The notes: generated by a model from the letters alone, not told the origin. 35,790 nt of DNA from CAYVFC01 sp964450715 (GCA_964450715.1 CAYVFC010000082.1:1-35790); one strand, 5' to 3'. Numbered from the stretch's first letter, positions 25,884-34,772 are shown. Made by a program: numbers and translations.

Positions 25884-28271
25884 TCAGTTGATCTTGACCA
25901 TCCCGCCCTTGATCTCGGTCATGGCCTGCCCCTCGATGGTCACCATGGGACCGGCCAGCTTGCCGCCCGTAGCGTCCACGGTGAGCTCCCCGGTCTGACC
26001 GGCGACGCTGACCTGCATGCTCTTGATCTCCACTGCCTGCTGCGAGATGACCACCTGCGAGCCGCCTACCTTCAGGGTGATGGTGGCGCCGCTCTCCAGG
26101 GTGATGGAGCCGTCGTCCGCGATCTCCAGCGTCCCGGAGCCGTGCAGCGCCTTGATGAAGGCGGCGGCGTCGAGCTCCACGTGGTCGCTCTCCAGGGTCA
26201 GGCTGGTGCCGCCCTGGGTGAGCTTGAACTTTGTATCCGCATCCACCGTGTACTCGCCGGTCACGTGATCGGCCTTGTCGTTGTTGACGGTCAGGGTGTC
26301 CTTGCCGGTGATGGTGACCTGCTGCTCGTCCTGTAGCTCGATGGTCTGTTTCTTGACCACCGTCTGGCTCCGCTCGCCCTCGATGGTGACGGTCTCGTTC
26401 TCCAGAACCGTCTGGGTGCGGTTCTTCTCCACGGTGATGGTCTCGTCCTTCTTGACCGTCTTGGTGCGCTCTCCGCCCACCGTCAGCGTCTGGCTCGCGC
26501 CCACGCTCTCGCTCTGGCTGGCCTTGACCTGGTTGGTCTGGTTCTTCCGGACCTCGGTGCTGTGGTCGTTCTCCACCACCTCGCTGTAGTCCTTCTGGGC
26601 ATGAACCGAGATCAGCTCCTCTCCCGCCGCGTCCTCGAGCATGATCTCGTTGTAGCCGTCGTTCCGAGGCGAGGAGAAGGTACGGATGAAGCTCCGGGTC
26701 TTGTTGGCCGGCATCTCGTGGTCGGCCGGCAGCCGGTTGTAGCCGTTGTAGACGCAGCCCACCACCAGCGGGCGGTCCGGATCGCCTTCCAAAAATGTGA
26801 CCAGCACCTCCATGTTGATCCGCGGGATGAAGAGCGTTCCGAACCCGGTGCCGGCCCATGACTGCGCTACCCGTATCCAGCAGCTGCTCTTGTCATCGCC
26901 CGTGGCCAGCCGATCCCAGTGAAAGCGCACCTTGATGCGGCCGTGCTCGTCGGTATAGACCTCTTCCCCGGGCGGCCCGACCACGGTGGCGGTCTGCATC
27001 CCGGTGATGCGCGGCTTGTCGGTCTTGCGGGGCGGACGGTAGGGGACCTTCTCGTCGAAGCGGATGCACTCGAAGCCATTGCGGTAGGTCAGCGTCGTCC
27101 GGCCGGAGACGGCATCGCTCGCCGCGGCGGACGCTCCGCCCCCCACCCCGGCCTCGGGCGCCTCGGACAGGGGAAGCTCGTGGGTCACGCCGGTCAACAG
27201 GTAGCTCTGCTCACCCGAAGCCCCGCTCTCGAGCTTGAAGGTCTTGCCGGGACGAAAGCCGGTGACCGTTCCTCTGCCCACGAACAGCTGCCTCGATTGC
27301 GCCAGCGCCTGCCCCTTGACCTCGGCCTGGCGCTTATCGTCGACCTCGGCGTAGGCGGCCGCTCCCGAGTCATAACCGGTGATGCTGAGCTCGGAGTGAT
27401 GGTAGATCTCCCGATCGGGATCGGGCGGCTCGGCCGGCTCGACGCGGGCCTCGAAGGGCTTCTGCGGCCGGGTCCAGTCGTAGTCGCGCACCGTCACGCT
27501 GGTGGAAGTCACGCGGGATCGAAGGTGAAAGACCGAGAGCGCTTCCTGCTCGGTCTCGACGGCGACCAGCGGCACCGGGCTATCCGGATCGCCTTCGATA
27601 GCGGGATACTGATCGCTGGTATCGACCAGCACCATCTGCTCGTACTCGCCGGTATGGTCGAAGAAGTAACTGATGCCGTCGCGTTCCATCAGCCGCGTGA
27701 TGAAGGCCAGATCGGTTTCCCGGTATTGAACGGTGTACTCCCGTACCGGGTAGACCGACCCGCTCCCGCCCGACTGTTCCGCCTGCAGCTCATTGCGGAA
27801 GCCGCGACCGTAGCCGTCCAGACCCTCCCCGAGCACCTGCTCGATGATCTCGACGCTCGACATCTCGGAAAAGATTCGCGAGTTCACCCGCTGCTCGAGC
27901 GCGCGCAGTGCCGGCTCCACGCAGACGCGGACCTGTAACCGGTCGCGAATTCTCCCACCTACGGTCACCCGCGTGATCAGCCCGCAGAGGTCCTCGCGGT
28001 GCGCGTCTCGCTGGATGGTCAACAGGCAGCTCTTGCCCACCAGCTCGCCGGGGTCGAGCGACTCCTCGCCCGACAGGTCGATCTCGGCCAGGTAGGGAGC
28101 GCTGATGGGCTCGTGGACATACACGGCCCGGACGCTCCACTCCGCCGCGGCGTCGGCTTGAGCCCCGCCGCCGTCGCCCTGCTCGCGCAGCGGGCCCTCG
28201 AGCTCGGTTCGAAAGGCGTAGCTGACCCTGCCGGTCGAGACGCCGAGCAGACCCTCGGCGATCTTGTTCAT
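25884..28271 (-). CDS. vgrG: VgrG (TssI), T6SS spike protein
   Basis: 795 residues from the ATG at 28271 (MNKIAEG). The frame runs open further upstream into the neighbouring gene, but that part has no VgrG similarity; the ribosome site is weak. Residues ~1-385 are the gp27-like phage-hub domain (REYTVQYRETDLAFITRLMERDGISYFFDH is the hallmark core, quoted here only by its first part REYTVQYRETDLAF), ~425-545 the gp5-like OB-fold (YTDEHGRIKVRFHWDR, INMEVLVTFLEGDPDRP), and ~575-795 the needle, with Thr/Val repeats followed by beta-helix strands. It ends GGMVKIN with no added effector domain, so cargo must dock through PAAR or adaptor proteins. VgrG trimers form the tip pushed out by the sheath. 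An outer-membrane protein gene lies 160 bases upstream on the same strand. Confidence 0.95.
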   Translation of the reverse strand: MNKIAEGLLGVSTGRVSYAFRTELEGPLREQGDGGGAQADAAAEWSVRAVYVHEPISAPYLAEIDLSGEESLDPGELVGKSCLLTIQRDAHREDLCGLITRVTVGGRIRDRLQVRVCVEPALRALEQRVNSRIFSEMSSVEIIEQVLGEGLDGYGRGFRNELQAEQSGGSGSVYPVREYTVQYRETDLAFITRLMERDGISYFFDHTGEYEQMVLVDTSDQYPAIEGDPDSPVPLVAVETEQEALSVFHLRSRVTSTSVTVRDYDWTRPQKPFEARVEPAEPPDPDREIYHHSELSITGYDSGAAAYAEVDDKRQAEVKGQALAQSRQLFVGRGTVTGFRPGKTFKLESGASGEQSYLLTGVTHELPLSEAPEAGVGGGASAAASDAVSGRTTLTYRNGFECIRFDEKVPYRPPRKTDKPRITGMQTATVVGPPGEEVYTDEHGRIKVRFHWDRLATGDDKSSCWIRVAQSWAGTGFGTLFIPRINMEVLVTFLEGDPDRPLVVGCVYNGYNRLPADHEMPANKTRSFIRTFSSPRNDGYNEIMLEDAAGEELISVHAQKDYSEVVENDHSTEVRKNQTNQVKASQSESVGASQTLTVGGERTKTVKKDETITVEKNRTQTVLENETVTIEGERSQTVVKKQTIELQDEQQVTITGKDTLTVNNDKADHVTGEYTVDADTKFKLTQGGTSLTLESDHVELDAAAFIKALHGSGTLEIADDGSITLESGATITLKVGGSQVVISQQAVEIKSMQVSVAGQTGELTVDATGGKLAGPMVTIEGQAMTEIKGGMVKIN

Positions 28272-28431
28272 GGCCCGTTTTCCGCTCTGCGCCACCGCTA
28301 CCGTCCCCGTCTTCTGCTCGCGGTCGCGGGCCCATCGCTGCCCCCGACCTCGAGCGGTCGCTGCTGGTGCCGACTCTACCCCGTCAATTCGGAGGCAAGC
28401 AAGGGCATGGCCGGGGCCGGCAAGCGGTTGG

Positions 28432-29142
28432 CTACCAGTAGCGGAGGAAGGTAAAGCGACCGGTGAGCGCGCCGGCATCGGGGCCGCGCGCGCTGTCCTC
28501 CAGCTCGTAGCCCAGAAAGGCGCCCAGCACGTTTCCCTTACCAAAACCGAGGTTGATCCGGCCTCCCAGGGGAAGCGAGGCGAGCAGGTCGCCGCCCGAG
28601 TTGTTGAAGGTGGTGTCGATCTCGATCTGGGGACCGATGGCGATCTGCCGGCTGAGGACGAATAGAAGAAAGTTGCGCGTGTAGAAGTAGTCCCGCGCCG
28701 GCGCCTGGTCCGAGGCAAACAGGTCGTTGAAGTAGAACTGGATCCAGGACTCGAAGTAGACCGGCCCGATCTCCAGGATGGTGTACAGCTGCGGCGCGGT
28801 CAGCCCGGTGCATTGCATGACGTCCGGGTGGAAGTCCATGACCAGTCCGAGCGCCGGGTTGAACGAGAGCGGGCCGAGATAGAAGGTCAGGCCCAGGTCG
28901 AAGCGCGCGCTGCTCTGCCTCATGTAGACGTCGGCGTTGAGATCGGCCGCTTCGCCCAGCCGGTAGGCGGCGCCGACCCAGGGCTGGATGCCGTGGCGAT
29001 CCAGATCGACGCGAAGCCAACCGGCAACCGAACCCGCATCGGACGGGTCGACCGGGGCGTCCTGGGCGAGCGCTGCCGGACAGGAAAGCTGCCAGAGCAG
29101 CGCGATGAGCGTTACAGCGATACCGAGCGTTCGCATCACCAT
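28432..29142 (-). CDS. Outer-membrane beta-barrel protein, unknown function
   Basis: 236 residues from the ATG at 29142 (GAG about 7 bases upstream; ATG at 29136 is an alternative). A Sec signal peptide runs to about residue 26 (CPAALAQ). The mature chain alternates hydrophobic and polar residues with frequent aromatics (GLTFYLGPLSFNPALGL, YFESWIQFYFND, FTFLRYW) and ends in Trp after an aromatic-rich strand, as in outer-membrane barrels with about 10-12 strands. It stands directly before vgrG in the same direction and is divergent from the M23 gene with a 165-base gap. The context suggests a T6SS-related or general envelope role; no porin family name can be given. Confidence 0.82.
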   Translation of the reverse strand: MVMRTLGIAVTLIALLWQLSCPAALAQDAPVDPSDAGSVAGWLRVDLDRHGIQPWVGAAYRLGEAADLNADVYMRQSSARFDLGLTFYLGPLSFNPALGLVMDFHPDVMQCTGLTAPQLYTILEIGPVYFESWIQFYFNDLFASDQAPARDYFYTRNFLLFVLSRQIAIGPQIEIDTTFNNSGGDLLASLPLGGRINLGFGKGNVLGAFLGYELEDSARGPDAGALTGRFTFLRYW

Positions 29143-29307
29143 CGATCTCGATCCGTGTCTGTGTCGAATCCCCCTCGCCTTTGGGGCGGGAATCGTTTCA
29201 CCCCCACCCTCTAACACAACGGGGCGAAACCAGACAACGGCGACGGGCGGTTTTGTAGAGCCGTTCAGAACGCTTACGGTTTTGCTCTCGGCTCCGGACC
29301 CTTTAGG

Positions 29308-30699
29308 ATGGAGGACCGATCGTCCGGGGCTCTGCTTCGGTTCCAGCATTCGCCGATGGCCAGCCGAAACCAGAAGATACGGGTGCCTTTCAGCAAGGGG
29401 CCCGTCGCCACCTTTCTCAAGCGCGCGCTGCTCGGGTCGGTCGCCGCGCTGCTCGGGCTTTGGGGCTGGCTGCAGGCCGACACCCGCACGCTCTCAGGAA
29501 TTCGGGTGGCGGGCGTGGCCATGCCGCGCACCGGCGAGCCCCAACGCTGGCTCGAGGAGCAAGCCCGGCAATGGGAAGCCGAACAGGTGACCATCCGGGT
29601 GGGGCCGGTTGAGGCCGAGATGAGCCGGGGCGGGCTGGGCGCGCGCCGATCGGTACAGCCGCTTGCCGAACGGCTTCTCGCGCTGGGCCGATCGGGAAAC
29701 CCGGCAGCGGACATCTCGATGTGGTGGAGCGTCAGCCGGCAGGGACGCGAGGTGGCCTGGCCGGTGACCTTCGATCGCCAGGCGCTCGCGCGGTTCGTCC
29801 GGGCGGCGACCGGACGGATCGAACGGCCGCCGGTGGTCGGAACCATCGACGAGCAGGGATGGGGGATGGACGGTATCCCCGGCCGGACGCTCAACTCGGT
29901 CGACGCCATCGCCACCTTACAAGAGGCGGTACGGAGCGGTCGCGCGTTCGTGGAGCTCCGGCTGAGAGAGATCCCGCCGCCCGATCCCGTCTCGCTCGGC
30001 CCTCCCGACGCGGCGCTCTTTGCCGAGGAAGCCGAGCTGTACGCCTTCGAGTCGCACGGGCGGGAGGTGATCCAGGCCTCTCCGCCGCCCTCGCTGGTCT
30101 GGGCTCCGGACCGAGGGCCGGAGTGCCACGAGGCCGGAGAAGTACGCGCCTACTGCCAGGGACCGCGCCGGGTACCGATGCCCTCCGGTCGCGCCGCCGC
30201 GCTGGCCGAGCAGCTCCAGCTCGGCGATATCCGCATGGTCGGACACCTCTTCGCGAGCTCTCCGGACGAAACCTGGGTGCGGCAGGCCTCGACCGGAAGC
30301 GAAGATATCGCGCTGCTCTGGCCGGTGCCCGGAGGTCGGTTCGTCAGGGGATTCGGCTACGTGCGTACCGGTGCGCTACGGCATAAGATCCACAAGGGAT
30401 TCGACATCGCCGCTCCCATCGGCACCCCGATCGTGGCTATGAAGAGCGGCCTGGTCGCCTACGCGGACAACACCATTCGCGGTTATGGCAACCTGCTGGC
30501 CCTGGTTCACGGTGATGCCGCCGTCAGCATCTACGCCCACTGCAACGCGATCTACGTCTTTCCCGGACAGAAGGTGCGACGCGGTCAAGTGGTGGCCGAG
30601 GTCGGCTCCACCGGTATCTCGATGGGACCGCACCTTCATTTCGAGTACCGTATCGATGGTTCTGCGGTAGATCCGAGGCCGTTACTGGTCCGTCGCTAG
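29308..30699 (+). CDS. Membrane-anchored M23 peptidoglycan endopeptidase with YoaR-like N-terminal domain
   Basis: 463 residues from the ATG at 29308; ATG at 29356 is an alternative and neither has a strong ribosome site. One membrane helix (~41-56) is followed by a ~220-residue domain shared with the next gene, resembling the PG-binding YoaR/VanW N-terminal domain (LGRSGNP, PVVGTIDEQG, GIPGRTLNS). A Cys-containing linker (~265-330) precedes the M23 domain (~340-463), which keeps the zinc and catalytic set: H362 and D366 (HKGFD), H411 (YAHC), H442 and H444 (HLHFE). It should cut peptide cross-links in peptidoglycan from the periplasmic side of the inner membrane. The VanW gene follows after 31 bases, so they form an operon. 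Confidence 0.92.
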   Translation: MEDRSSGALLRFQHSPMASRNQKIRVPFSKGPVATFLKRALLGSVAALLGLWGWLQADTRTLSGIRVAGVAMPRTGEPQRWLEEQARQWEAEQVTIRVGPVEAEMSRGGLGARRSVQPLAERLLALGRSGNPAADISMWWSVSRQGREVAWPVTFDRQALARFVRAATGRIERPPVVGTIDEQGWGMDGIPGRTLNSVDAIATLQEAVRSGRAFVELRLREIPPPDPVSLGPPDAALFAEEAELYAFESHGREVIQASPPPSLVWAPDRGPECHEAGEVRAYCQGPRRVPMPSGRAAALAEQLQLGDIRMVGHLFASSPDETWVRQASTGSEDIALLWPVPGGRFVRGFGYVRTGALRHKIHKGFDIAAPIGTPIVAMKSGLVAYADNTIRGYGNLLALVHGDAAVSIYAHCNAIYVFPGQKVRRGQVVAEVGSTGISMGPHLHFEYRIDGSAVDPRPLLVRR

Positions 30700-30730
30700 G
30701 CATGACGTCTCATCGGTACAGGGCGTTTCG

Positions 30731-32062
30731 ATGAATCTTCGCCGCTGGCAAAAGCGCCACCTTTTGCTCGGCGCGGCAATGGCGCTGCCGCTGGTCGCGG
30801 TCGCACTGGCAACGCTCGCCTGGTTCGGGCTACAGGTGACCAGCTGCACGCTGGCCGGCGTACGGGTCGGCGGCGAGCCCCTGGAGCGAACCGGCACAAC
30901 CGAGAGCGTTCTCGAAAAACGCGCCGGGCTCTGGGCGAAGCAGACGCTTACCGTACACGTCGGCCCCTATCGGGCTCGAGGAACGCGCGCGGAGTTCGGC
31001 GCCAACATCGATCACGAGCGGCTGGCCCGCAAGGTCCGATCGCTGGGCCGATCGGGCAACCCGCTGGTCGATCTCGGCACCGCGTTCGAGGCGATCACCC
31101 GCGGCGTATCGATCGGCTGGACGCCCTCTATCGACCGGGAACACCTCTACCGGGCGGTCAACGCCATCCGTACCGAGCTGGAGCGCGCTCCGGTGGCGGG
31201 AACCTTCGACCGGCAGGGCAAGCCCATCGCCGGTATCCCCGGCTTGACCGTCAATTCGATCACCGCGCTGGCGACCATCGAACGCGCGCTGCGCGGCTCG
31301 CTGACCAAGGTCTCGATCGCCACCCGATCGATACCGCCGCCCCAGCCGGTCCCGCGCGAATCGCCCGAGCTCAAGCTCTACAACCATACGGTGGGGAGCT
31401 ATGAAACGCGCTATGCCGTGGGCAATCGCGGACGGGCGGCCAATATCGAGAACGCCGCTTTCTTGCTGGACGGAGCCACCATCGAGCCCGGCGGCGAGCT
31501 GTCATACAACGAGGTCGTGGGCGAGCGCAGCACCAGCCGGGGCTTTCGCGCAGCCAAGGAGCTGCTCAACCGCCGGTTCGTCGAGGGGGTGGGCGGCGGG
31601 GTCTGCCAGGTCGCGGCCACCCTGCACGCGGCGGCCTTTCTCGGCGGCTTCGAGATGCCGGTCTACCAGCCGCACTCGCGACCGGTGCGCTACATCGATA
31701 TGGGGCTCGATACCATGGTGTCGTGGCCGAACAAAGACCTGAAGATCCGCAATCCCTATCCGTTCGGCGTGCTGGTGCGCGTCCAGGCTTCGGGGGGCAC
31801 CGCGCGCGTTGCGCTGCTGGGCGCGGCCAAGGGGCACCCGGTGGAGTGGAAGGCGGAGGAGATCGAGCGCATCGCTTCCCGAAAGGTCAGGACCGAGATC
31901 GATCCCGCGCTCGGGCCGGGGGAGAGGCGGGTGGTCCAGAAAGCCAACGACGGAAAGTTGGTCCAGCGTACGCGTACCGTCTACCTGCCGACCGGCCCGA
32001 GAAGCGAGACGCTGAAGATCCGCTATCCGCCGGTGCCGCGAATCGAGGCGGTGGGCGAGTAA
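30731..32062 (+). CDS. VanW family protein with YoaR-like N-terminal domain
   Basis: 443 residues from the ATG at 30731. Membrane helix ~10-37, then the same ~200-residue N-terminal domain as in the M23 protein (VGPYRARGTRAEFGA, LGRSGNPLVD, GIPGLTVNS, IPPPQPV), and then the VanW domain (~220-370), with GGGVCQVAATLHAAA near residue 288 and PHSRPVRYIDMG. The C-terminal ~60 residues are a beta, G5-like tail. VanW proteins are linked to vancomycin clusters in some Gram-positives and to cell-wall handling elsewhere, but their activity is not established. The shared N-terminus and tandem position with an M23 enzyme suggest that both bind the same wall structure. It ends 11 bases before the convergent sheath gene. 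Confidence 0.9.
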   Translation: MNLRRWQKRHLLLGAAMALPLVAVALATLAWFGLQVTSCTLAGVRVGGEPLERTGTTESVLEKRAGLWAKQTLTVHVGPYRARGTRAEFGANIDHERLARKVRSLGRSGNPLVDLGTAFEAITRGVSIGWTPSIDREHLYRAVNAIRTELERAPVAGTFDRQGKPIAGIPGLTVNSITALATIERALRGSLTKVSIATRSIPPPQPVPRESPELKLYNHTVGSYETRYAVGNRGRAANIENAAFLLDGATIEPGGELSYNEVVGERSTSRGFRAAKELLNRRFVEGVGGGVCQVAATLHAAAFLGGFEMPVYQPHSRPVRYIDMGLDTMVSWPNKDLKIRNPYPFGVLVRVQASGGTARVALLGAAKGHPVEWKAEEIERIASRKVRTEIDPALGPGERRVVQKANDGKLVQRTRTVYLPTGPRSETLKIRYPPVPRIEAVGE

Positions 32063-32073
32063 CACAAGGAGGG

Positions 32074-33720
32074 TCAGTCGCTCAGCGGTACCTCTATCTC
32101 GATCTCGAAGGGCGCCCCCGCGTACGCGGCCGAAGCCTTGGCTTCGATCGCGACGGCGCTGCTACCCTCTCGCCGTACCGCGCGCGCTGCCAGACGGGCC
32201 GAGCGATCCATTCCGGGGAATAAAAAGGCGCGGGAGGCGTCGGCGTACACTTGCGCGATCTCCTCGTCGCTCGATCGGGCCGATAGCTGCGAGGCGACCC
32301 AGCTGGAAAAACGCACCACCCGGCCGGTGAGGATCTGCGCCGGAAGCGGAAGCGCGCCGGGGCCCTCGCCCTGGTACGCGGTCGGTACGGCGGAGAGCAT
32401 CAGCGCGTCGCTGTTTCGCGCGCTGCCGATACCGGTGACGCCGAGCGCGGCCAGCCGGGTTTGCGCGCGAATCGAGAGGAAGTCCCGGGTCGGAGCCGCC
32501 AGACCCTTGCCCGGTTCGCGGGGGATGATCCAGGTGGCCGGCGCGCGCAGCCGGCCCTCCGCCCCCAGAATGCGCGAGAAGGTTCCCACCTGCCGGAAGC
32601 TCGCGGTCATCGCCGCCCCCAGCGACCAGACCGGGCTGGCGAACACGGTGCGTTTCGCCTCGCCCGCTCCCTCGCCGAAGACCGCGATGGGGTTAGCGGT
32701 CACGCACAGCCAGCGCGCGGCGTCGTTCTGGCGCAACGCCGCCCACCGTTCGGCGGCGGGCTGCTGCTGGCCGTCCTCGGCGGAAAAGGGATCGGATACT
32801 CCGATCAGATCGGGCTCGATCGCCAACACGCAGGGTATGTACAGTTGCTCGCCCAGCTCGGCGATCTCGGACAGGGCCTCGAGGGTCTGCAGCGGGGATA
32901 CGACGAAGATAGCGTCGGGCAGATCGAAGGGCTCCTCGGACCCTCTCGCCCGCAGCACCTCGCACACCTCCCCGGGCTCGGTATCGACCACCTCCAGCAG
33001 AACCTCCCCGGCGGCGGGTAGCTGGTCGACCAACAACTTGAGCCCCCGCCAGCACGACTCGAGCTCGGCCACCGTCGTGGCGCGCGTGATCTCGGCGGCG
33101 GTCACGTAGACCGCGTCCTCGATCAAGCGCGAGGCGTCGCGGGCGACGGCGGCGCTCGCACCGCTGGCCGCGCTCTCCGATCTCGTAGCCTTCACGAAAG
33201 CGTCGATCGCCCCCGCCGCCGTGCGCGGCTTGCCCACTTCGGCCCTCTCGAAGATGCCCTGCACCGGGTCTGCCGCGGGCGAATCGCCGCCGGCCGGATC
33301 GCCGGCCTCCGAAGCGGGGGGCCGCGCGGCCGCCTGCAGCTTCTGCAATCGCCGGTAGAGCGCTCCCGGGCCCACCAGCTGTTCGACCCGTTGTATAACC
33401 GCTTCGGGCGAAGGACGGGCGGCCGGTCGCGCCAGATCGCTCGCCAGCTCGCAGAGCTGCGAAAGCTGCTCGTCGCCCTCGACGATGCCCTGCAGGGTGA
33501 ACGATCGCAACCGTTGGAAATCCACGCGATAACTACGGGTCGCTCCGTCACCGAGGGCATCCGCGACCGGGAGCTGCATCTGCAGCTCGCACTGTTGCAG
33601 GCAGTCGGCGAATCCCTCGCGGGTGGCGACGAAGACCCGGCCCTGAGGCCGAGGGCTGAAGGCGCCCAGTATGAGCCAGTGAAGCCTGGCCCGATCCCTG
33701 GCTTGCTCGATATCGCTCAT
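32074..33720 (-). CDS. T6SS sheath-like protein, TssB-like domain joined to TssC-like domain
   Basis: 548 residues from the ATG at 33720, which overlaps the TGA of the upstream gene (ATGA) and has AGGGGA before it. Residues ~15-118 resemble TssB: an initial strand (LHWLILGAFS), REGFADCLQQCELQMQLPVAD, YRVDFQRLRSF and a helix pair. A Pro/Ala/Asp linker (~125-152) leads to a TssC-like part: ERAEVGK...DAFVKAT, then LESCWRGLKLLV (WRGL 224-227), the TssC hallmark, followed by DLPDAIFVV, IAELGEQLYIPCVLAIEP, RWAALRQNDAARWLCV and VFASPVWSLGAAMTASF, and the TssC-like end (LTGRVVRFSSWV...AIEAKASAAYAG). Normally TssB and TssC are separate proteins that assemble into the contractile sheath. At 548 residues it is shorter than TssB plus TssC together. 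It could be the sheath of a divergent T6SS or an accessory sheath-like protein. Confidence 0.75.
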   Translation of the reverse strand: MSDIEQARDRARLHWLILGAFSPRPQGRVFVATREGFADCLQQCELQMQLPVADALGDGATRSYRVDFQRLRSFTLQGIVEGDEQLSQLCELASDLARPAARPSPEAVIQRVEQLVGPGALYRRLQKLQAAARPPASEAGDPAGGDSPAADPVQGIFERAEVGKPRTAAGAIDAFVKATRSESAASGASAAVARDASRLIEDAVYVTAAEITRATTVAELESCWRGLKLLVDQLPAAGEVLLEVVDTEPGEVCEVLRARGSEEPFDLPDAIFVVSPLQTLEALSEIAELGEQLYIPCVLAIEPDLIGVSDPFSAEDGQQQPAAERWAALRQNDAARWLCVTANPIAVFGEGAGEAKRTVFASPVWSLGAAMTASFRQVGTFSRILGAEGRLRAPATWIIPREPGKGLAAPTRDFLSIRAQTRLAALGVTGIGSARNSDALMLSAVPTAYQGEGPGALPLPAQILTGRVVRFSSWVASQLSARSSDEEIAQVYADASRAFLFPGMDRSARLAARAVRREGSSAVAIEAKASAAYAGAPFEIEIEVPLSD

Positions 33721-34772
33721 TCGAAGTCCCCTACCGTTAACTCGGTGAATCCTCGGGTCGGCATCATCCGTCTCCACAGCGGTTGCTGTCGGGAGACCAG
33801 CTCCCGTCCCTGCAGGTGGATGAAGCGCTCGGTGTCCACCCGGCGTACGTGCCTGGGCGGCAGCCCCGACTGCGTCGGGTCGAAGTCGTTGATGTCGATC
33901 TGCTCGGTGACGACCAGGTAGCGAACGTCGTGCCCGATCGAAGCGCTGAACTCGAAGCGCCGGACCGTGCCCGACTCGATCGACATCTCGGCCTGCCGGC
34001 GAAACTCGACGCGGGCCGGCTCGATGCATTTACCTTCTCTATCGCGGATGGGCACGACCGCGAACCGGTCGCGGTCCAGCACCATCACGCCCGCCTCCCG
34101 CTCGCAGGTGGCGGGCTTGTCCGGCTGCTGGCATCGCTCGCCCTCGACGACCAGCACCTCGCCCTGCCCGATAGACCAGAGGCGCATCTGCACCCGCCCG
34201 GTACGCCCGCGGTAGTGGCCCAGCGCGCGCACCGACAACCTGCGGTCGGAGACCGTCGCGAGCGCTACCGGTCCCAGACCGTCCCCGTCAGCATAGCGGT
34301 GCGTTATTACCCAGACCAGGCGGTCGCCGTCGGGCAAGCGGCGTTCGATGACCGAGCTCTCCTCCAGGCGAGCCGGCGAGGGCCGATCGGGCGGCGGTGC
34401 CGGGCAGTCCGCAGGCGGTGCGGGCCAGACGATGCTCTCGCCAATACAGTCGTAATGCGCCCGGAAGTCCAGCTGCCCCTTTGCGTCGCGCCGAAAACGA
34501 AAGCCCTTCAGCAAGAGGTTCATCCAGTGGTTCGGGCGTACCGGTCGAGCGCCGCCGGTCCCGGCCGCCTGCCTGGGGATGGAGCACAGCGCCGAGGGAT
34601 CTTCCGGCACCTGACCTCCCCCGCACCGCACGGCGAACAAGAGCACGCAGAGGGCGATGAAAGAACCGCCCGCGGCAAAGCGGGTACGGGCGGCCGTCGG
34701 CCGCGACCTCGAGCGGCCGGGTGGTTCCCGGTCATCGATACCAGCGGCTCGCTCGTCAAACCACGCTCGCAT
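33717..34772 (-). CDS. Membrane-anchored T6SS-cluster protein, unknown function
   Basis: 351 residues from the ATG at 34772, with AGGGG five bases upstream; the frame is open 49 codons further, but that part lies over the upstream gene. A basic N-terminus and one hydrophobic helix (~33-49, FIALCVLLFAV) point to an anchor with the body outside the cytoplasm. The sequence RCGGG after it is a poor lipobox. The body is beta-rich, with cysteines in pairs (DCIGE, DCPAPP, GERCQQP, TCERE) and a Pro-rich loop. It lies 11 bases after the TagH-like gene and overlaps the sheath gene by 4 bases, so all three are on one transcript. Its position suits an envelope component, but I see no TssJ, TssL or TssM similarity. 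Confidence 0.8.
   Translation of the reverse strand: MRAWFDERAAGIDDREPPGRSRSRPTAARTRFAAGGSFIALCVLLFAVRCGGGQVPEDPSALCSIPRQAAGTGGARPVRPNHWMNLLLKGFRFRRDAKGQLDFRAHYDCIGESIVWPAPPADCPAPPPDRPSPARLEESSVIERRLPDGDRLVWVITHRYADGDGLGPVALATVSDRRLSVRALGHYRGRTGRVQMRLWSIGQGEVLVVEGERCQQPDKPATCEREAGVMVLDRDRFAVVPIRDREGKCIEPARVEFRRQAEMSIESGTVRRFEFSASIGHDVRYLVVTEQIDINDFDPTQSGLPPRHVRRVDTERFIHLQGRELVSRQQPLWRRMMPTRGFTELTVGDFE

Noticed and set aside
25884..26300. Effector extension at the end of VgrG
   Set aside because: The protein ends within the usual beta-helix with GGMVKIN; no extra domain follows.
26140..26600. Apparent repeated DNA in the 3' half of vgrG
   Set aside because: The repetition is the Thr/Val-rich beta-strand pattern of the VgrG needle at protein level; the DNA copies are not exact and are not a repeat element or CRISPR.
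28272..28718. Longer VgrG start, with the open frame continuing about 149 codons upstream
   Set aside because: The extension overlaps the barrel gene in another frame and has no VgrG-like sequence; MNKIAEG at 28271 is the natural start.
30731..32062. Vancomycin resistance gene
   Set aside because: VanW similarity alone does not indicate resistance; no vanHAX or vanRS genes are present and VanW-type proteins are common in sensitive bacteria.
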